Numbered from the stretch's first letter, positions 7,481 to 16,832 are shown. The stretch is 64,000 nucleotides of DNA from Streptomyces gardneri (GCF_006539185.1 NZ_BJMN01000043.1:1-64000), one strand, 5' to 3'. A program made the numbers and translations. Notes: generated from the sequence alone by a model not told the origin.

Positions 7481-9028
7481 CTACGCCAGCGGCCCGGTGA
7501 CGGGCTCCACGGCGGCGACCAGCCTCCCCTCGCTGACGAAGGTGTCGGCGGCGGCCAGGTCGGGCGCGAGGAACCGGTCCGGGCCGGGACCCTCGACACC
7601 GGCGGCGCGCAGCGCGTCGATGGCGGCCTGGGAGGCGGGCGCCGGGGTGAGGCCCTCGCGGAGCTCGATGCCCCGGGTCGCGGCGTACAGCTCGACCGCG
7701 ATGATCCGGTTCAGGTTGCCGATCGCGGTGCGCAGCTTGCGGGCGGCGGACCAGCCCATGGAGACGTGGTCCTCCTGCATGGCGGAGGACGGGATGGAGT
7801 CGGCGGAGGCCGGGACGGCGAGCCGCTTCATCTCGCTGACCAGGGCGGCCTGCGTGTACTGGGCGATCATCAGGCCCGAGTCGACGCCGGCGTCCTCCGC
7901 GAGGAACGGCGGCAGGCCGTGCGAGCGGTTCTTGTCGAGGAGCCGGTCGGTGCGGCGCTCGGCGATCGAGCCGAGGTCGGCGGCGGCGATCGCGAGGAAG
8001 TCGAGGACGTACGCGACGGGGGCGCCGTGGAAGTTGCCGTTGGAGGCGACGCGGCCGTCGGCGAGGACGACGGGGTTGTCGACGGCGGCGGCGAGCTCGC
8101 GCTCGGCGACGAGCCGGGCGTGGGCCATGGTGTCGCGGCCGGCGCCGGCGACCTGCGGGGCGCAGCGCACGGAGTAGGCGTCCTGGACGCGGGGCGCCTC
8201 ACCGGCGAGGGCGTGCCCGGTCAGTCCGGACCCCTTGAGCACGGCCAGCATGTTGGCGGCGGAGGCGGCCTGGCCGGGGTGCGGACGGATGGCGTGCAGC
8301 TCGGGCTCGAGGACCTTCTCGGTGCCGAGGAGGGCTTCGAGGGAGAGCGCGGCGGTGATGTCGGCCGACTTGTAGAGGGTGTCGAGGTCGGCGAGGGCCA
8401 TGACCAGCATGCCGAGCATGCCGTCGGTGCCGTTGAGGAGGGCGAGGCCCTCCTTCTCCTTGAGCTCGACGGGCGCGATGCCGTGCGCGGCGAGCAGCTC
8501 GCCGGCGGGCTTCAGCTCGCCGTCGGGACCCTCGGCGTCCCCTTCGCCCATCAGGGCGAGGGCGCAGTGGGAGAGCGGGGCGAGGTCGCCGGAGCAGCCG
8601 AGGGAGCCGTACTCGTGGACGACGGGGGTGATGCCGGCGTTGAGGACGTCGGCCATGGTCTGCGCGACCTCGGGGCGGACGCCGGTGTGGCCGGAGGCGA
8701 CGGTCTTGAGCCGGAGGAACATCAGCGCGCGCACGACCTCGCGCTCGACGCGCGGGCCCATGCCGGCGGCGTGCGAGCGGACGATGTTGCGCTGGAGCTG
8801 GGCACGGAGCTCGTGGCTGATGTGCCGGGTGGCGAGCGCGCCGAAGCCGGTGGAGACGCCGTAGACGGGTTCGGGCTTGGCGGCGAGGGCGTCGATCACG
8901 TCCCGGGCGGCGGAGAGGGCGCGCACGGCCTCGGTCGACAGCTCGACGCGGGCGCCGTGGCGGGCGACGTCGATGACATCCTGCGGGGTCGTGCCGGACG
9001 TGCCGAGGACGACTGTCTGCATATCCAT
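7481..9028 (-). CDS. hutH: Histidine ammonia-lyase
   Basis: A 515-residue cytosolic enzyme that deaminates L-histidine to trans-urocanate, the first step of the Hut pathway. The autocatalytic MIO cofactor should form from Cys145-Ser146-Gly147 in GSLGCSGDLAPLSH; Streptomyces enzymes carry Cys here instead of the usual Ala. Other family blocks are visible: YGVSTGFGAL near the N-terminus and QEDHVSMGWSAARKLR near the C-terminus. MDMQTVV at 9028 matches the start of the S. griseus enzyme as I remember it. No other hut genes are adjacent, as is usual in this genus. Confidence 0.96.
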   Translation of the reverse strand: MDMQTVVLGTSGTTPQDVIDVARHGARVELSTEAVRALSAARDVIDALAAKPEPVYGVSTGFGALATRHISHELRAQLQRNIVRSHAAGMGPRVEREVVRALMFLRLKTVASGHTGVRPEVAQTMADVLNAGITPVVHEYGSLGCSGDLAPLSHCALALMGEGDAEGPDGELKPAGELLAAHGIAPVELKEKEGLALLNGTDGMLGMLVMALADLDTLYKSADITAALSLEALLGTEKVLEPELHAIRPHPGQAASAANMLAVLKGSGLTGHALAGEAPRVQDAYSVRCAPQVAGAGRDTMAHARLVAERELAAAVDNPVVLADGRVASNGNFHGAPVAYVLDFLAIAAADLGSIAERRTDRLLDKNRSHGLPPFLAEDAGVDSGLMIAQYTQAALVSEMKRLAVPASADSIPSSAMQEDHVSMGWSAARKLRTAIGNLNRIIAVELYAATRGIELREGLTPAPASQAAIDALRAAGVEGPGPDRFLAPDLAAADTFVSEGRLVAAVEPVTGPLA

Positions 9029-9076
9029 ATTCAGCACCCTACGGACTGAAGACCGACCTGTCACTAGGTGATTTCG

Positions 9077-9131
9077 TCACCGGCTCGCCAGGGGACGGCC
9101 CCTTACCGACCGACGACCGTCGAGCCGGTGA
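9077..9131. repeat. 11-bp inverted repeat between hutH and the STAND gene
   Basis: TCACCGGCTCG (9077-9087) and CGAGCCGGTGA (9121-9131) are perfect complements, 33 bp apart. They could form a terminator for the STAND gene or an operator for hutH; sequence alone does not decide. Confidence 0.55.
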
Positions 9132-9166
9132 TCACTGGTGGGCTTCCAGTCTGCCGCGCTCAGGCG

Positions 9167-11305
9167 TCAACGGCGCAGGATGCGGCGCCAGAGGGGGCGG
9201 GAGGGGGCGCGCAACGCCGTCAGGGACTTCCGGTACTTGACGGTGTCGGGGTGCTCGGGGCCGAGCAGTCGCGTGAGCTCGGCCACCGCCTGGGCGAGCA
9301 GGTCGCGGGCCGGGTCTCGCGGGCCCAGCTCCCAGTAGGACATCGCGAGGCTGGCTCGGGCGAGAGCGGTGTGGGGGTGGTCGGCGCCCAGCACCCGCAC
9401 CCGGTCGGCGAGCACGCGCTCCTCCAGGTCGACGGCTTCGCCGAGCCGCCCGGCGTAGTGGTAGACCGTCGACAGGCTGTGCCGGGTCATGAGCGTGCGG
9501 GGGTCGTCCGCGCCATAAGCGTGCTCGCTGTCGGCCAGGGCTCGCTCCCCGAAGGCGACTGCCTCGGTGAGCTGCCCCGCCTCGTAGTAGTGCACCACCA
9601 GGTTCGACCGGGCCGAGATCGACCCGTGATGCTCCGGCCCGAAGAGGCGCTCGTGGTCGGCGAGCACCTGCTCCATCAGCTCGGTGGCTTCGACGAGCCG
9701 CCCCGCCTGCCGGTACGAGCTGGCGAGGTTGCTCTTGCTCCTGAGGGTGTGAACGTGCTCGGGGCCCAGGACCCGTGTGCGGACGGCGAGGACGCGCTCC
9801 TCCAAGGCGATGGCCTCGGCGCTGCGACCCGCGCGCCAGTGGGCGACGGCCAGGTTGGCGGTGGCCTCCAGGGTGTACGGATGATCCGCCCCCAGGATCC
9901 GCACACTCGCGCCCGCGAATTCGCCCCAATAGTCCGTCGCGGCATCGATGAGGCCGGCATCGAGCAGGCTGTAGCCGATGGCGTACAGGACGAGATGACC
10001 CGTGGGGTCCCAGAGATACCCCCCCGCAGTCCCCGCGAGGGCCTCCGTATTGGCCCGCAGAACGGCCGCCAGGTCCCGGTGCGGCTGGTCCGGGTAGGGC
10101 CAGATCTCGTACAGGCCGTCGGCCGCCCCGACCGCCATGGCCCGCATGTCCTCCACCGACGTGGCCTCGCGCACCGCACGCGCCGTCAGCGCGTGCATCC
10201 GGACCACCCCCGCGTCGCACGTCAGCAGCGCGTACCGATGGAGCGCCCGCAGCGTCGCGGCCGCCTCGCACCCCCCGAGGTACTCCAGAACCGCCTTCGT
10301 TCGCCACAAGGCCTCCGGATGCCCCGCCGGGTCCAGCAGGGCGGCCAGCCCCAGCACCCGCCGAGCGACACCCGCGGGATCCGCCGCCTCCACCGCGTCC
10401 AGCGACAGGAGCAGCGTCGTCGCGATCTGCCGCCCGTACCCCTCGGCGTCGGCGGACGGCGGAAGGACCTCCGCGATGGACCGGCTCCCGCGGAACAGCT
10501 CCAGGTAGGCCCCGCACCCCAACCCGTGGTTGATCATGTACGCGGCGGCATGCCCGAGGGCCAGCGGCAGATGCCCCAGCTCCTCCGCCAGCTCGTCCAC
10601 GGCCCCGTCCGCGAGCCCCCCCTCGTCGGCGAGCCGCGCCCGCAGATACGCGGCGGCCTCCCCCGCCTCGTACACGTCGACGGACACCCGCCGCCGCCCG
10701 CCCCCGGTCAACCGCGCGTCATGGAGCCGGGTCGTGGCGAGCACCCACCCGCTGCCGGTCCGACTCACCGGCCACCACCCCTCCACCGCACCGGGGTCGG
10801 TGATGTCGTCGAGGACGACGAGCCAGCGCCGCGAGGTGGTCGCGAGCCAGGCGAGGAACGCCCGGGCGTCGGCCTCGGGGTCCGCGCCGGTCACCCCGGG
10901 CGCCGCGACCCGCACCCCCGCCTCGGCGAACCGCGTGACGACCTGCTGGAGTTCACCGGCCGGCGCCCACACCACGAGGTCCACGCCCTCGGCGACGGCC
11001 TGAGCGGCATAGGACGCGGCGAGCTGCGACTTCCCGACCCCGCCGCCGCCCGACAGGACCTGCGTGAGGACCGCCGTCCCGCCCTCCTCCCGCACGGCGT
11101 CGATCCGCTCCCGCAGCCCCGTCCGGGGCTGGAAGGCGGAGGCGAGCGCGGGCACGGCGCCCACCTCCAGCGGCCAGCCGATGGCGAACTCGCCCTGCGG
11201 GGACGGCTGGTGCACGACAACAGAGCTGTACGGCCCGACCGCGCTGTACGAGGAGTCCCCGCCGACGGAGACACGCTCGGTCCCGCGCTTGCGCCAGAAG
11301 GTCAC
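9167..11305 (-). CDS. STAND NTPase: N-terminal amyloid-like motif, NB-ARC, TPR array
   Basis: A 712-residue NLR-like signalling ATPase. Residues 8-30 hold a short Gly/Ser/Val repeat also present twice in the partner encoded upstream. The NB-ARC domain has P-loop GGGGVGKS (86-93), Walker B LVVLDD (162-167) and a GLPL-like motif (GHLPLALGHAAA). From about residue 450 there are tandem kinesin-light-chain-type TPRs, each ending near LGxxHPxT. Such proteins sense a ligand through the TPRs, oligomerise on nucleotide exchange and activate an effector. The ATG overlaps the stop of the two-TM gene (ATGA), so they are co-translated. The trigger is unknown. Confidence 0.85.
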   Translation of the reverse strand: MTFWRKRGTERVSVGGDSSYSAVGPYSSVVVHQPSPQGEFAIGWPLEVGAVPALASAFQPRTGLRERIDAVREEGGTAVLTQVLSGGGGVGKSQLAASYAAQAVAEGVDLVVWAPAGELQQVVTRFAEAGVRVAAPGVTGADPEADARAFLAWLATTSRRWLVVLDDITDPGAVEGWWPVSRTGSGWVLATTRLHDARLTGGGRRRVSVDVYEAGEAAAYLRARLADEGGLADGAVDELAEELGHLPLALGHAAAYMINHGLGCGAYLELFRGSRSIAEVLPPSADAEGYGRQIATTLLLSLDAVEAADPAGVARRVLGLAALLDPAGHPEALWRTKAVLEYLGGCEAAATLRALHRYALLTCDAGVVRMHALTARAVREATSVEDMRAMAVGAADGLYEIWPYPDQPHRDLAAVLRANTEALAGTAGGYLWDPTGHLVLYAIGYSLLDAGLIDAATDYWGEFAGASVRILGADHPYTLEATANLAVAHWRAGRSAEAIALEERVLAVRTRVLGPEHVHTLRSKSNLASSYRQAGRLVEATELMEQVLADHERLFGPEHHGSISARSNLVVHYYEAGQLTEAVAFGERALADSEHAYGADDPRTLMTRHSLSTVYHYAGRLGEAVDLEERVLADRVRVLGADHPHTALARASLAMSYWELGPRDPARDLLAQAVAELTRLLGPEHPDTVKYRKSLTALRAPSRPLWRRILRR

Positions 11306-11700
11306 CGGCGCTCGCTCTCGTCGCCGAGCGCGCTGTCCGTCACGTCACCGAGGACCACCTTGCTCTCGGGCCCCACCCGCACGTCGTCGTCACTGCCACG
11401 AGCACGCCGGGGCCCTGTGCGGGGTGCCGTGCGCGGCCCGACGACCTTGGACCCGCGCCCGACGGCGCTGCCGCTGACGTCCCCGTCGATCACGGTCGCG
11501 CCCCGCCCGGCCCTGATGCGCCGCCCGGACGAGCCGGAGGGACCGACGAAGGTGTACGCGGCGACCGCCAGGCCCACCACCGCCCCGACGACACTGGCGA
11601 TCCGGTCGCCGCTGTCCAGGTCGACGAAGACGGCGACCCCGATCAGTCCGAGCGCGACGACCCCGGCCGCCCACGCCACGACACGCCCCGTCGTCGTCAT
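11302..11700 (-). CDS. Two-TM membrane protein with two amyloid-motif-like repeats, candidate effector of the STAND protein
   Basis: A 132-residue protein. TM1 spans about residues 7-26 and TM2 about 33-52. The soluble tail carries two copies of a 23-residue repeat, G65-V87 and G110-R132, with consensus GxxxxV(I/V)xGDVxxSA(V/L)G, the second ending exactly at the C-terminus. A third copy sits at residues 8-30 of the STAND NTPase. ATG at 11700 is chosen over the in-frame GTG at 11730 because a purine-rich GGGGTGGGG precedes it. The arrangement suggests a membrane-acting effector recruited by templated assembly. That role is inference. Confidence 0.7.
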   Translation of the reverse strand: MTTTGRVVAWAAGVVALGLIGVAVFVDLDSGDRIASVVGAVVGLAVAAYTFVGPSGSSGRRIRAGRGATVIDGDVSGSAVGRGSKVVGPRTAPRTGPRRARGSDDDVRVGPESKVVLGDVTDSALGDESERR

Positions 11701-11775
11701 GCCCCACCCCGCTCGCACCTCGGCCAACACACCCTCACAACAGGCTAAATGAGCGCACCGACATAGGGTCGCCCC

Positions 11776-12795
11776 ATGAGGAGAACCACCCCGCCCCGCC
11801 CACTCGACGTCGCGTCACTCTTCCCGGAACTGGCCGCCCACCGAGGCACGACCACCCGCCTGCACCCGCGCCCGGGCAAGCCCGACGTGACGGCGAGCTC
11901 GGTCGGCGGTCCGATGCTGTGGCCGGCGGACGAACCGTGGCCGGTGTGCACGGAGGCGCATGGACGGGGACGGGGGCGGCGCCCGGCGGACATCCGCCGG
12001 AAGCGCGAAGTCCAGGCCGCCGCGTGGACGCGGGAGCCGTACGAAGGCATGGCAGCGGAGGAACTCCGGCTCGTCGAGGACCTGGACCGCGAACACCGGG
12101 TGCCGGAGGCGAGCGACACCGACCCATTGCCCCTGCTCGCCCTCGCGCAGCTGTACGCGCGGGACGTCCCGGACCTCCCGCCGGGCCCGGACGGCGCCGA
12201 CTTGCTCCAGGTCTTCTGGTGCCCTTTCGACGCGCACCGCCCCACCGGCTACAGCATGTTCCTCGACGTGCGCTGGCGCAGGTCGGGGGAGGTGGACGTG
12301 GAGAACATCCTGACGTCCCCGCCGCAACCGCAGGTCGTCGGCTACGAGGGGTACGTCCCCGAGCCCTGCGAGCTGCACCCGGAGCAGGTGGAGACGTTCC
12401 CCTTCGCGGGACTGCTGCCCGAGGAGCTGTGCGAGCGGATCTATGCGTGGGAGGAGGAGGCCGAGGAGCGGGACGACGAGGACGACCCGGTCTCGTACCA
12501 GTTCGACCTGTCGATCCCGCCCGGCTGGCAGGCCGGCGGATACGCGTCCTGGCACGTCACGGACCCGTACGCGATGGACTGCGCGGCGTGCGCGACGCCG
12601 ATGCGCCTCCTGCTGACGGTCGGCACGTCCGAGTGGGGCGGCGGATACGAGAGCTGGACCCCGATCGAGGACGTGGGCCTGCGCCCGTACCCGCACGCCG
12701 TACCCACCGGGGTGGTCGTGGGCAACCACGGCCGGCTCAACGTCTTCGGCTGCCCGGCCGATCCGGACCACCCGCCGCGCTGGAGCGTGCAGTAG
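11776..12795 (+). CDS. DUF1963/YwqG-like protein
   Basis: A 339-residue soluble protein. The N-terminal GGPMLWPADEPWPVC segment and the later CxxC pair (MDCAACATPM) resemble DUF1963/YwqG-type proteins, whose function is unknown. There is no signal peptide. An acidic stretch (WEEEAEERDDEDD) interrupts the middle. It is divergent from the STAND/2TM pair with about 75 bp between the starts, so it could be coregulated with them or be an unrelated neighbour. Assignment to the family is by eye only. Confidence 0.7.
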   Translation: MRRTTPPRPLDVASLFPELAAHRGTTTRLHPRPGKPDVTASSVGGPMLWPADEPWPVCTEAHGRGRGRRPADIRRKREVQAAAWTREPYEGMAAEELRLVEDLDREHRVPEASDTDPLPLLALAQLYARDVPDLPPGPDGADLLQVFWCPFDAHRPTGYSMFLDVRWRRSGEVDVENILTSPPQPQVVGYEGYVPEPCELHPEQVETFPFAGLLPEELCERIYAWEEEAEERDDEDDPVSYQFDLSIPPGWQAGGYASWHVTDPYAMDCAACATPMRLLLTVGTSEWGGGYESWTPIEDVGLRPYPHAVPTGVVVGNHGRLNVFGCPADPDHPPRWSVQ

Positions 12796-12827
12796 GGGTC
12801 GGACCGCGGGTGCGCAGGGGAAGTCGC

Positions 12828-13349
12828 TCAGTACCTCGGCTCCCGCGCGAAGCGACCGCAGGGCGACCGGAGTTCGGTGACGGCGTCCCAGAGAGTTTCG
12901 CGGTCGAAGAGTCCGACCGGCGCGTCCCCGTCCGACAGGACGTAGCGGATCGCGCCGAGGGAGTGGTCACCCCAGCCCTCGCGGTGGTGCATGCGGGCGA
13001 GGGTCCGGTCGCAACGGGGGCAGGCGAGCCACGGGACGACGACAAACGGGTCCGCCCTGACGGCGTCGGCCTGCTCGATGAGCTTCAGGGAACCATCGCC
13101 CGGGCCACCGTCGACGCACCGCCCGAGGTCGGGAGCGAGCGTCCCCCACACACCCCACTCCTCGGCGGCCACGGCGATCTCCGCCCGCGTCGTGTCGCTG
13201 ATCGGCACCCGGTGCTTCAGCAGCGTCGTGACGAGGAGGTCGAGCCCGGCTTCCTGCTCTCCGATCTGCCGGCAGTCCGTGAACTCCTGGGCCTCGGCGG
13301 GCGGGAGGAGCGTGGCGTACCGGTCCCATCGGGCGGCTTCGTCGGTCAT
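12828..13349 (-). CDS. Hypothetical protein with single CxxC motif
   Basis: A 173-residue soluble protein beginning MTDEAARWDRYATLLPPAEA. The ATG at 13349 is preferred to an in-frame start 31 residues earlier, which would run toward the neighbouring hydrolase gene and add low-complexity sequence. WLACPRCDRTL (about residues 113-123) could be half a zinc-binding site. I do not recognise the family. It lies downstream of the hydrolase gene on the same strand, 65 bp apart, possibly in one transcript. Confidence 0.6.
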   Translation of the reverse strand: MTDEAARWDRYATLLPPAEAQEFTDCRQIGEQEAGLDLLVTTLLKHRVPISDTTRAEIAVAAEEWGVWGTLAPDLGRCVDGGPGDGSLKLIEQADAVRADPFVVVPWLACPRCDRTLARMHHREGWGDHSLGAIRYVLSDGDAPVGLFDRETLWDAVTELRSPCGRFAREPRY

Positions 13350-13414
13350 CCGGCTGACGCTACCCGTTCGGGCCGCCCGGCAGGCGGACAGCCCGAACCA
13401 CGCACCACGGAGGA

Positions 13415-14629
13415 TCAGTCGGGCAGCCGCTCCAGCAGCCACTCGCCGAGTTCCTGGGTGATGGCGGTGTGTCCCGTCGTCTCCGAGGACCAGATGAACT
13501 CGTCGACCTCGCTCTCCTCCTGAGGCAGGTCCTCGACGTGCGCGTAGAGGTCCTTCTGCTGGTCGATGTCGCGGATCGCGACCGCGCTGACCGTGGGAAC
13601 GAAGCAGACGCTCTCGTGCCGCAGGTCGGTCTGCGCGCCGGCCTTCTTCAGCGTGTCGGCGAGGATGCCGTACGAGCGGAGGGTTCCGCCGGGGGCGCCG
13701 TCGAGTTCGGGGAAGCCGTTCGTGGTGATCGGCTTCTCGGCCGGGGGGAACCTCCGCTTCAGCTCGGCGACGATGACGTCCTTGCCCTCGGCCTGGGTGT
13801 AGAAGGTCGTGCCCGGGTAGATCCGCTCGACCTTCAGCGCGGTCTCGCCGGGCGGGATCGGGAGGCCCGTGCCGTCGCCGCGGCCGTTGGCGAGCGCCAG
13901 CTTGAGGGGAATCTGCGGCCAGTTGCCGACCTGCTCCAGCTCCTCCAGGAACTGCTTGCGCTCGGGGGCGATCCCGATCTCCCCGGTCTTCGGGTCGTAG
14001 TGCCGCCAGAGCAGCTGCCGGGCGGCCGGGCTGTTCATCTGCCGGGCGAAGGGGTTCGGCACCGGGATGAAGTGGGAGAACGCCTGGAGGCCGACGGGCA
14101 CGACAGCGCCGCGGTGCGGGGTGTCGTAGGAGAAGTACAGGCGGACGCGGTGGTCCATCCGCCGCAGCTCCAACTTGGCCAGGGCGTAGCGGGTGATCAG
14201 GCCGCCCATGCTGAAGCCGCCCACGGTCAGCGGCGCGTCGCCCAGCTGCTCGGCGGTGGTCCGCAGGATGGCGGCCATCGCCGCTTCGGCGTTGTCCAGG
14301 ATCGAGGCGGAGCGCTCGTCCAGGCCGAGCAGGATGACGTCACGGCCCCGGCGGCGCAGCTGGGTCAGGAGCGGGTAGTCGCGGTCGAGGCCGGCGTACA
14401 GCGCGGTCAGGTCGCTCTTGCCGAGGTTGAAGCCGTCGCACAGGATCACCGGCCGGGTGATCCCCTGGTTGCCCTCGCCGTAGAAGACGTGGGCGAAACC
14501 GTTCGGCAGTTCCCACTCCGCGTCCGGTGTCGGGACCGGATACGGCAGCGGGACCGGCGACTCTGCGCCGACGGGGGTGGCGAGGGTGAACTCCCCGACG
14601 ATCCGCTCGGCCTGCTCTTGCTCGGACAA
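13415..14629 (-). CDS. Alpha/beta hydrolase (lipase/esterase-like)
   Basis: A 404-residue serine hydrolase of the lipase/PGAP1-like type. The nucleophile elbow GFSMGG contains the catalytic Ser, and HESV and HTAI near the C-terminus offer candidate His residues. No signal peptide is visible, so it is probably cytoplasmic. The TTG at 14629 is chosen because AAGGAGA (plus-strand 14636-14642) lies 7 nt upstream, a much better fit than the GTG at 14650, which would put this ribosome-binding site inside the coding region. Substrate unknown. Confidence 0.75.
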   Translation of the reverse strand: MSEQEQAERIVGEFTLATPVGAESPVPLPYPVPTPDAEWELPNGFAHVFYGEGNQGITRPVILCDGFNLGKSDLTALYAGLDRDYPLLTQLRRRGRDVILLGLDERSASILDNAEAAMAAILRTTAEQLGDAPLTVGGFSMGGLITRYALAKLELRRMDHRVRLYFSYDTPHRGAVVPVGLQAFSHFIPVPNPFARQMNSPAARQLLWRHYDPKTGEIGIAPERKQFLEELEQVGNWPQIPLKLALANGRGDGTGLPIPPGETALKVERIYPGTTFYTQAEGKDVIVAELKRRFPPAEKPITTNGFPELDGAPGGTLRSYGILADTLKKAGAQTDLRHESVCFVPTVSAVAIRDIDQQKDLYAHVEDLPQEESEVDEFIWSSETTGHTAITQELGEWLLERLPD

Positions 14630-14651
14630 GATCTTTCTCCTTCGATTCACG

Positions 14652-15036
14652 CGCAGGGCACAGCAGCCCGCTCCGAAAGCGGACTGGGGGACTGTGAACA
14701 GCGCGGGGACAGGCCCATCGTCAGCGGTGCGGTCGCCCGGCAGCCTCGACCCGCCCGGGCCTTCATCCGTACGAAGGGACGGGTAGTGAACTGCGCATAT
14801 GTTCCGCGCGCCCCCCGTTCGCCGTCACCGGGGGCACCGGCACAGGAGGCCTGCGGGCAGGCGAGGAGAACGGCCTCTGGTGGGGCCTGAACGGCGCCTT
14901 CTGAGTCCGATCGTCAGCCCCACGGGGCACCTCCCCTCCCCCACGCGGGGGAGGGGAGCGGTCCGCGGGGCCGATGTGACCGGGGCGGGCCCGGCAGGAG
15001 CGTGAACTACCAGGTCCACGGAAGCCGGAGGTCACG
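14652..15036. other. Intergenic region with a strong hairpin
   Basis: A perfect 12-bp stem with loop ACGC (14931-14958) is the only clear structure. An open frame without a start codon ends at 14904 (peptide ending LWWGLNGAF) and may be a gene remnant; I do not call it. The GGAGG ahead of the next gene is at 15027-15031. Confidence 0.5.
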
Positions 15037-16167
15037 GTGGCTGTCCCCGAAACGACACGGACACGCGAGGGATCACCGCCCCTCGCTCCAACACCTCACC
15101 GACGGTGGCCCGAGTGGGCTCCTGCCGCGGCCATGACCTGTGGCGCGGCGTACGCCGTCGTCGAGGCCACCTGGGCCGTGACGGGAACAGCGGTGCCCTT
15201 CACCCCGCACATCCGCTACTCACCGGCCGTCCAGCTGATCCTGGCCGGCCTGGCCGTCGCCGCCGGTGTCGCCTGCCGGGCCACCGGGCGGCAGCTGGGC
15301 CGGCCCGGTCGAACGGCGGTGGGGGGTGCGCTCGTTCTGACCGTCCCCGTGTTCGCGATGGGTGCGACGAGCCTGCCCGCGTACGTCGTGACCCTGGCGG
15401 CCGGTTCCGGGCTGGAGAGCGCCACCGGCCTGGCTCATGTGCTGTTGAGCACGGCCCTCACCGCCGCGCTCGCGCTCGTCGCTCTTTCGTACCGCCGACG
15501 GCTGACCGGCAGATGCCCCCGCTGCGGGCAGCAGCACGCCGGCGGCCACGACGGCCCACTCGTCCACCCTGGTGCCACGACCGCCTCCCGGCGCACCAGG
15601 AGGCTGGCCTACCTGCTGATGTGCGGGCTGCTGCCCTGGGCCGGAGTGAAGACCGTCTGGACGCTGGGCGGTGACGCGCTCGGTATCACGGCGGAGAAGT
15701 GGCGGGAGTCGAACTCCGGCGGTTCGGAGGTGGCCAAGGCGCTCGCCGAGGTGGGCATCGACGTCACCGTCCTCGCCGCGGGACTCGGGTTCTTTCTGCT
15801 GGCCGGGCTGATGTACCCGTGGGGGCAGGTGTTTCCCCGCTGGACCCTGTTCCTCTCCGGGCGCCGCGTACCGCGTCTGCTGCCCTTGGTCCCGGCCTGG
15901 CTGACCGCGCTCGGACTGTCGGTGTACGGGGTCTTCCTGATCGTCTACGCCCCGCTCGCCGCCCTCGGGATGCTGCCGGCGCCCAGGCTCGACACGGATC
16001 TCGGCGCCACCCTCTCCGGGACTCTCTGGCTGGCCGCCTTCGGCGGAACCGCCTTCGGCGGCCTCGGCTTCGCCCTCCTCACGGCCGCACGCTCCTACGC
16101 CGCCCGGACCCGCCCCGTCTGCGCCACCGCGACGCCCCCGGAGGCCCGTCCGCCGGACACCCGCTAG
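15037..16167 (+). CDS. Polytopic membrane protein of unknown function
   Basis: A 376-residue integral membrane protein with about eight hydrophobic segments. A cytoplasmic-type loop carries CPRCGQQH and nearby His residues, which could bind metal. The GTG at 15037 has GGAGG 5-6 nt upstream. I do not recognise the family; no transporter or enzyme signature is visible. It converges with the RibD-like gene at 16164 and the two stop codons overlap by 3 nt in CTAG, so there is no room for a terminator between them. Confidence 0.75.
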   Translation: MAVPETTRTREGSPPLAPTPHRRWPEWAPAAAMTCGAAYAVVEATWAVTGTAVPFTPHIRYSPAVQLILAGLAVAAGVACRATGRQLGRPGRTAVGGALVLTVPVFAMGATSLPAYVVTLAAGSGLESATGLAHVLLSTALTAALALVALSYRRRLTGRCPRCGQQHAGGHDGPLVHPGATTASRRTRRLAYLLMCGLLPWAGVKTVWTLGGDALGITAEKWRESNSGGSEVAKALAEVGIDVTVLAAGLGFFLLAGLMYPWGQVFPRWTLFLSGRRVPRLLPLVPAWLTALGLSVYGVFLIVYAPLAALGMLPAPRLDTDLGATLSGTLWLAAFGGTAFGGLGFALLTAARSYAARTRPVCATATPPEARPPDTR

Positions 16168-16730
16168 CGCACGACACGGTGCCGGAGCAGGATCGAGCGG
16201 CCGTCGAAGGTGCGGGTCTCGACCGTCTCCAGTTCCGTGCGGTTCTCGGCGGGGCGGAAGGCCGGGGTGCCGCCGCCGAGGACCACGGGGTGGACGACGA
16301 CCCGGTACTCGTCGATCGCGCCGTGCGCGCCGAGGTGGGCGGCCAGGTCCGCGCCGCCGAACAGCACCAGGTTCTTTCCGGTCGCCGCGAGCGCCCTCAG
16401 CTCCTCGGCGACGTTCTCGGAGACGAGCGTGGTGTTCCAGTCGAGGTCCTGGCCGGCGAGGGTCCGGGAGACCACGACCTTCGGGGCCTCCAGCCAGACC
16501 GGCGCGAAGGCCAGGTCGTGCGGGTCCTGCGAGTACTTCTCGGCGTTCGGCCAGAAGCCGGACATCAGGTCCCACACCTTGCGGCCGTAGAGGAAGACCG
16601 TGTCACCGGCGGTCAGTTCCTCCGTGTACGCGGAGAGTTCGGGGCCCATGGCCGGCCAGTCGAACTCCCCGTTCGGCCCGGCGATGAAGCCGTCGAGGGA
16701 CTGGTGCACGAAGTGAATGATCCGACCCAT
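16164..16730 (-). CDS. Dihydrofolate reductase-like (RibD C-terminal domain) protein
   Basis: A 188-residue protein beginning MGRIIHFVHQSLDGFIAGPN, the N-terminal beta strand and SLDG loop of the RibD_C/DHFR-like family. LVLFGGADLAAHL and VVHPVVLGGGTPAF are the conserved NADPH-side blocks. Members reduce small heterocycles with NADPH; most single-domain actinobacterial ones are uncharacterised. The ATG at 16730 has GGAG 6 nt upstream. The three-prime end overlaps the convergent membrane-protein gene. Confidence 0.85.
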   Translation of the reverse strand: MGRIIHFVHQSLDGFIAGPNGEFDWPAMGPELSAYTEELTAGDTVFLYGRKVWDLMSGFWPNAEKYSQDPHDLAFAPVWLEAPKVVVSRTLAGQDLDWNTTLVSENVAEELRALAATGKNLVLFGGADLAAHLGAHGAIDEYRVVVHPVVLGGGTPAFRPAENRTELETVETRTFDGRSILLRHRVVR

Positions 16731-16832
16731 GGTGTCTCCGCCTGACTTCCGGTGGCGCGTACCGCCCTTGCGGCTCGCTCTCGCCATGAAGTCGGAGCCG
16801 GGCGACGCCGTTCGACATCCCTGGAGACGTTC

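Noticed and set aside
9029..9076. AfsQ1-type site near hutH (two GTCAC)
   Set aside because: The two GTCAC copies are 11 nt apart instead of the required 6 nt.
14770..14904. Small peptide ending LWWGLNGAF
   Set aside because: No credible in-frame start or ribosome-binding site. It may be a remnant of a longer gene.
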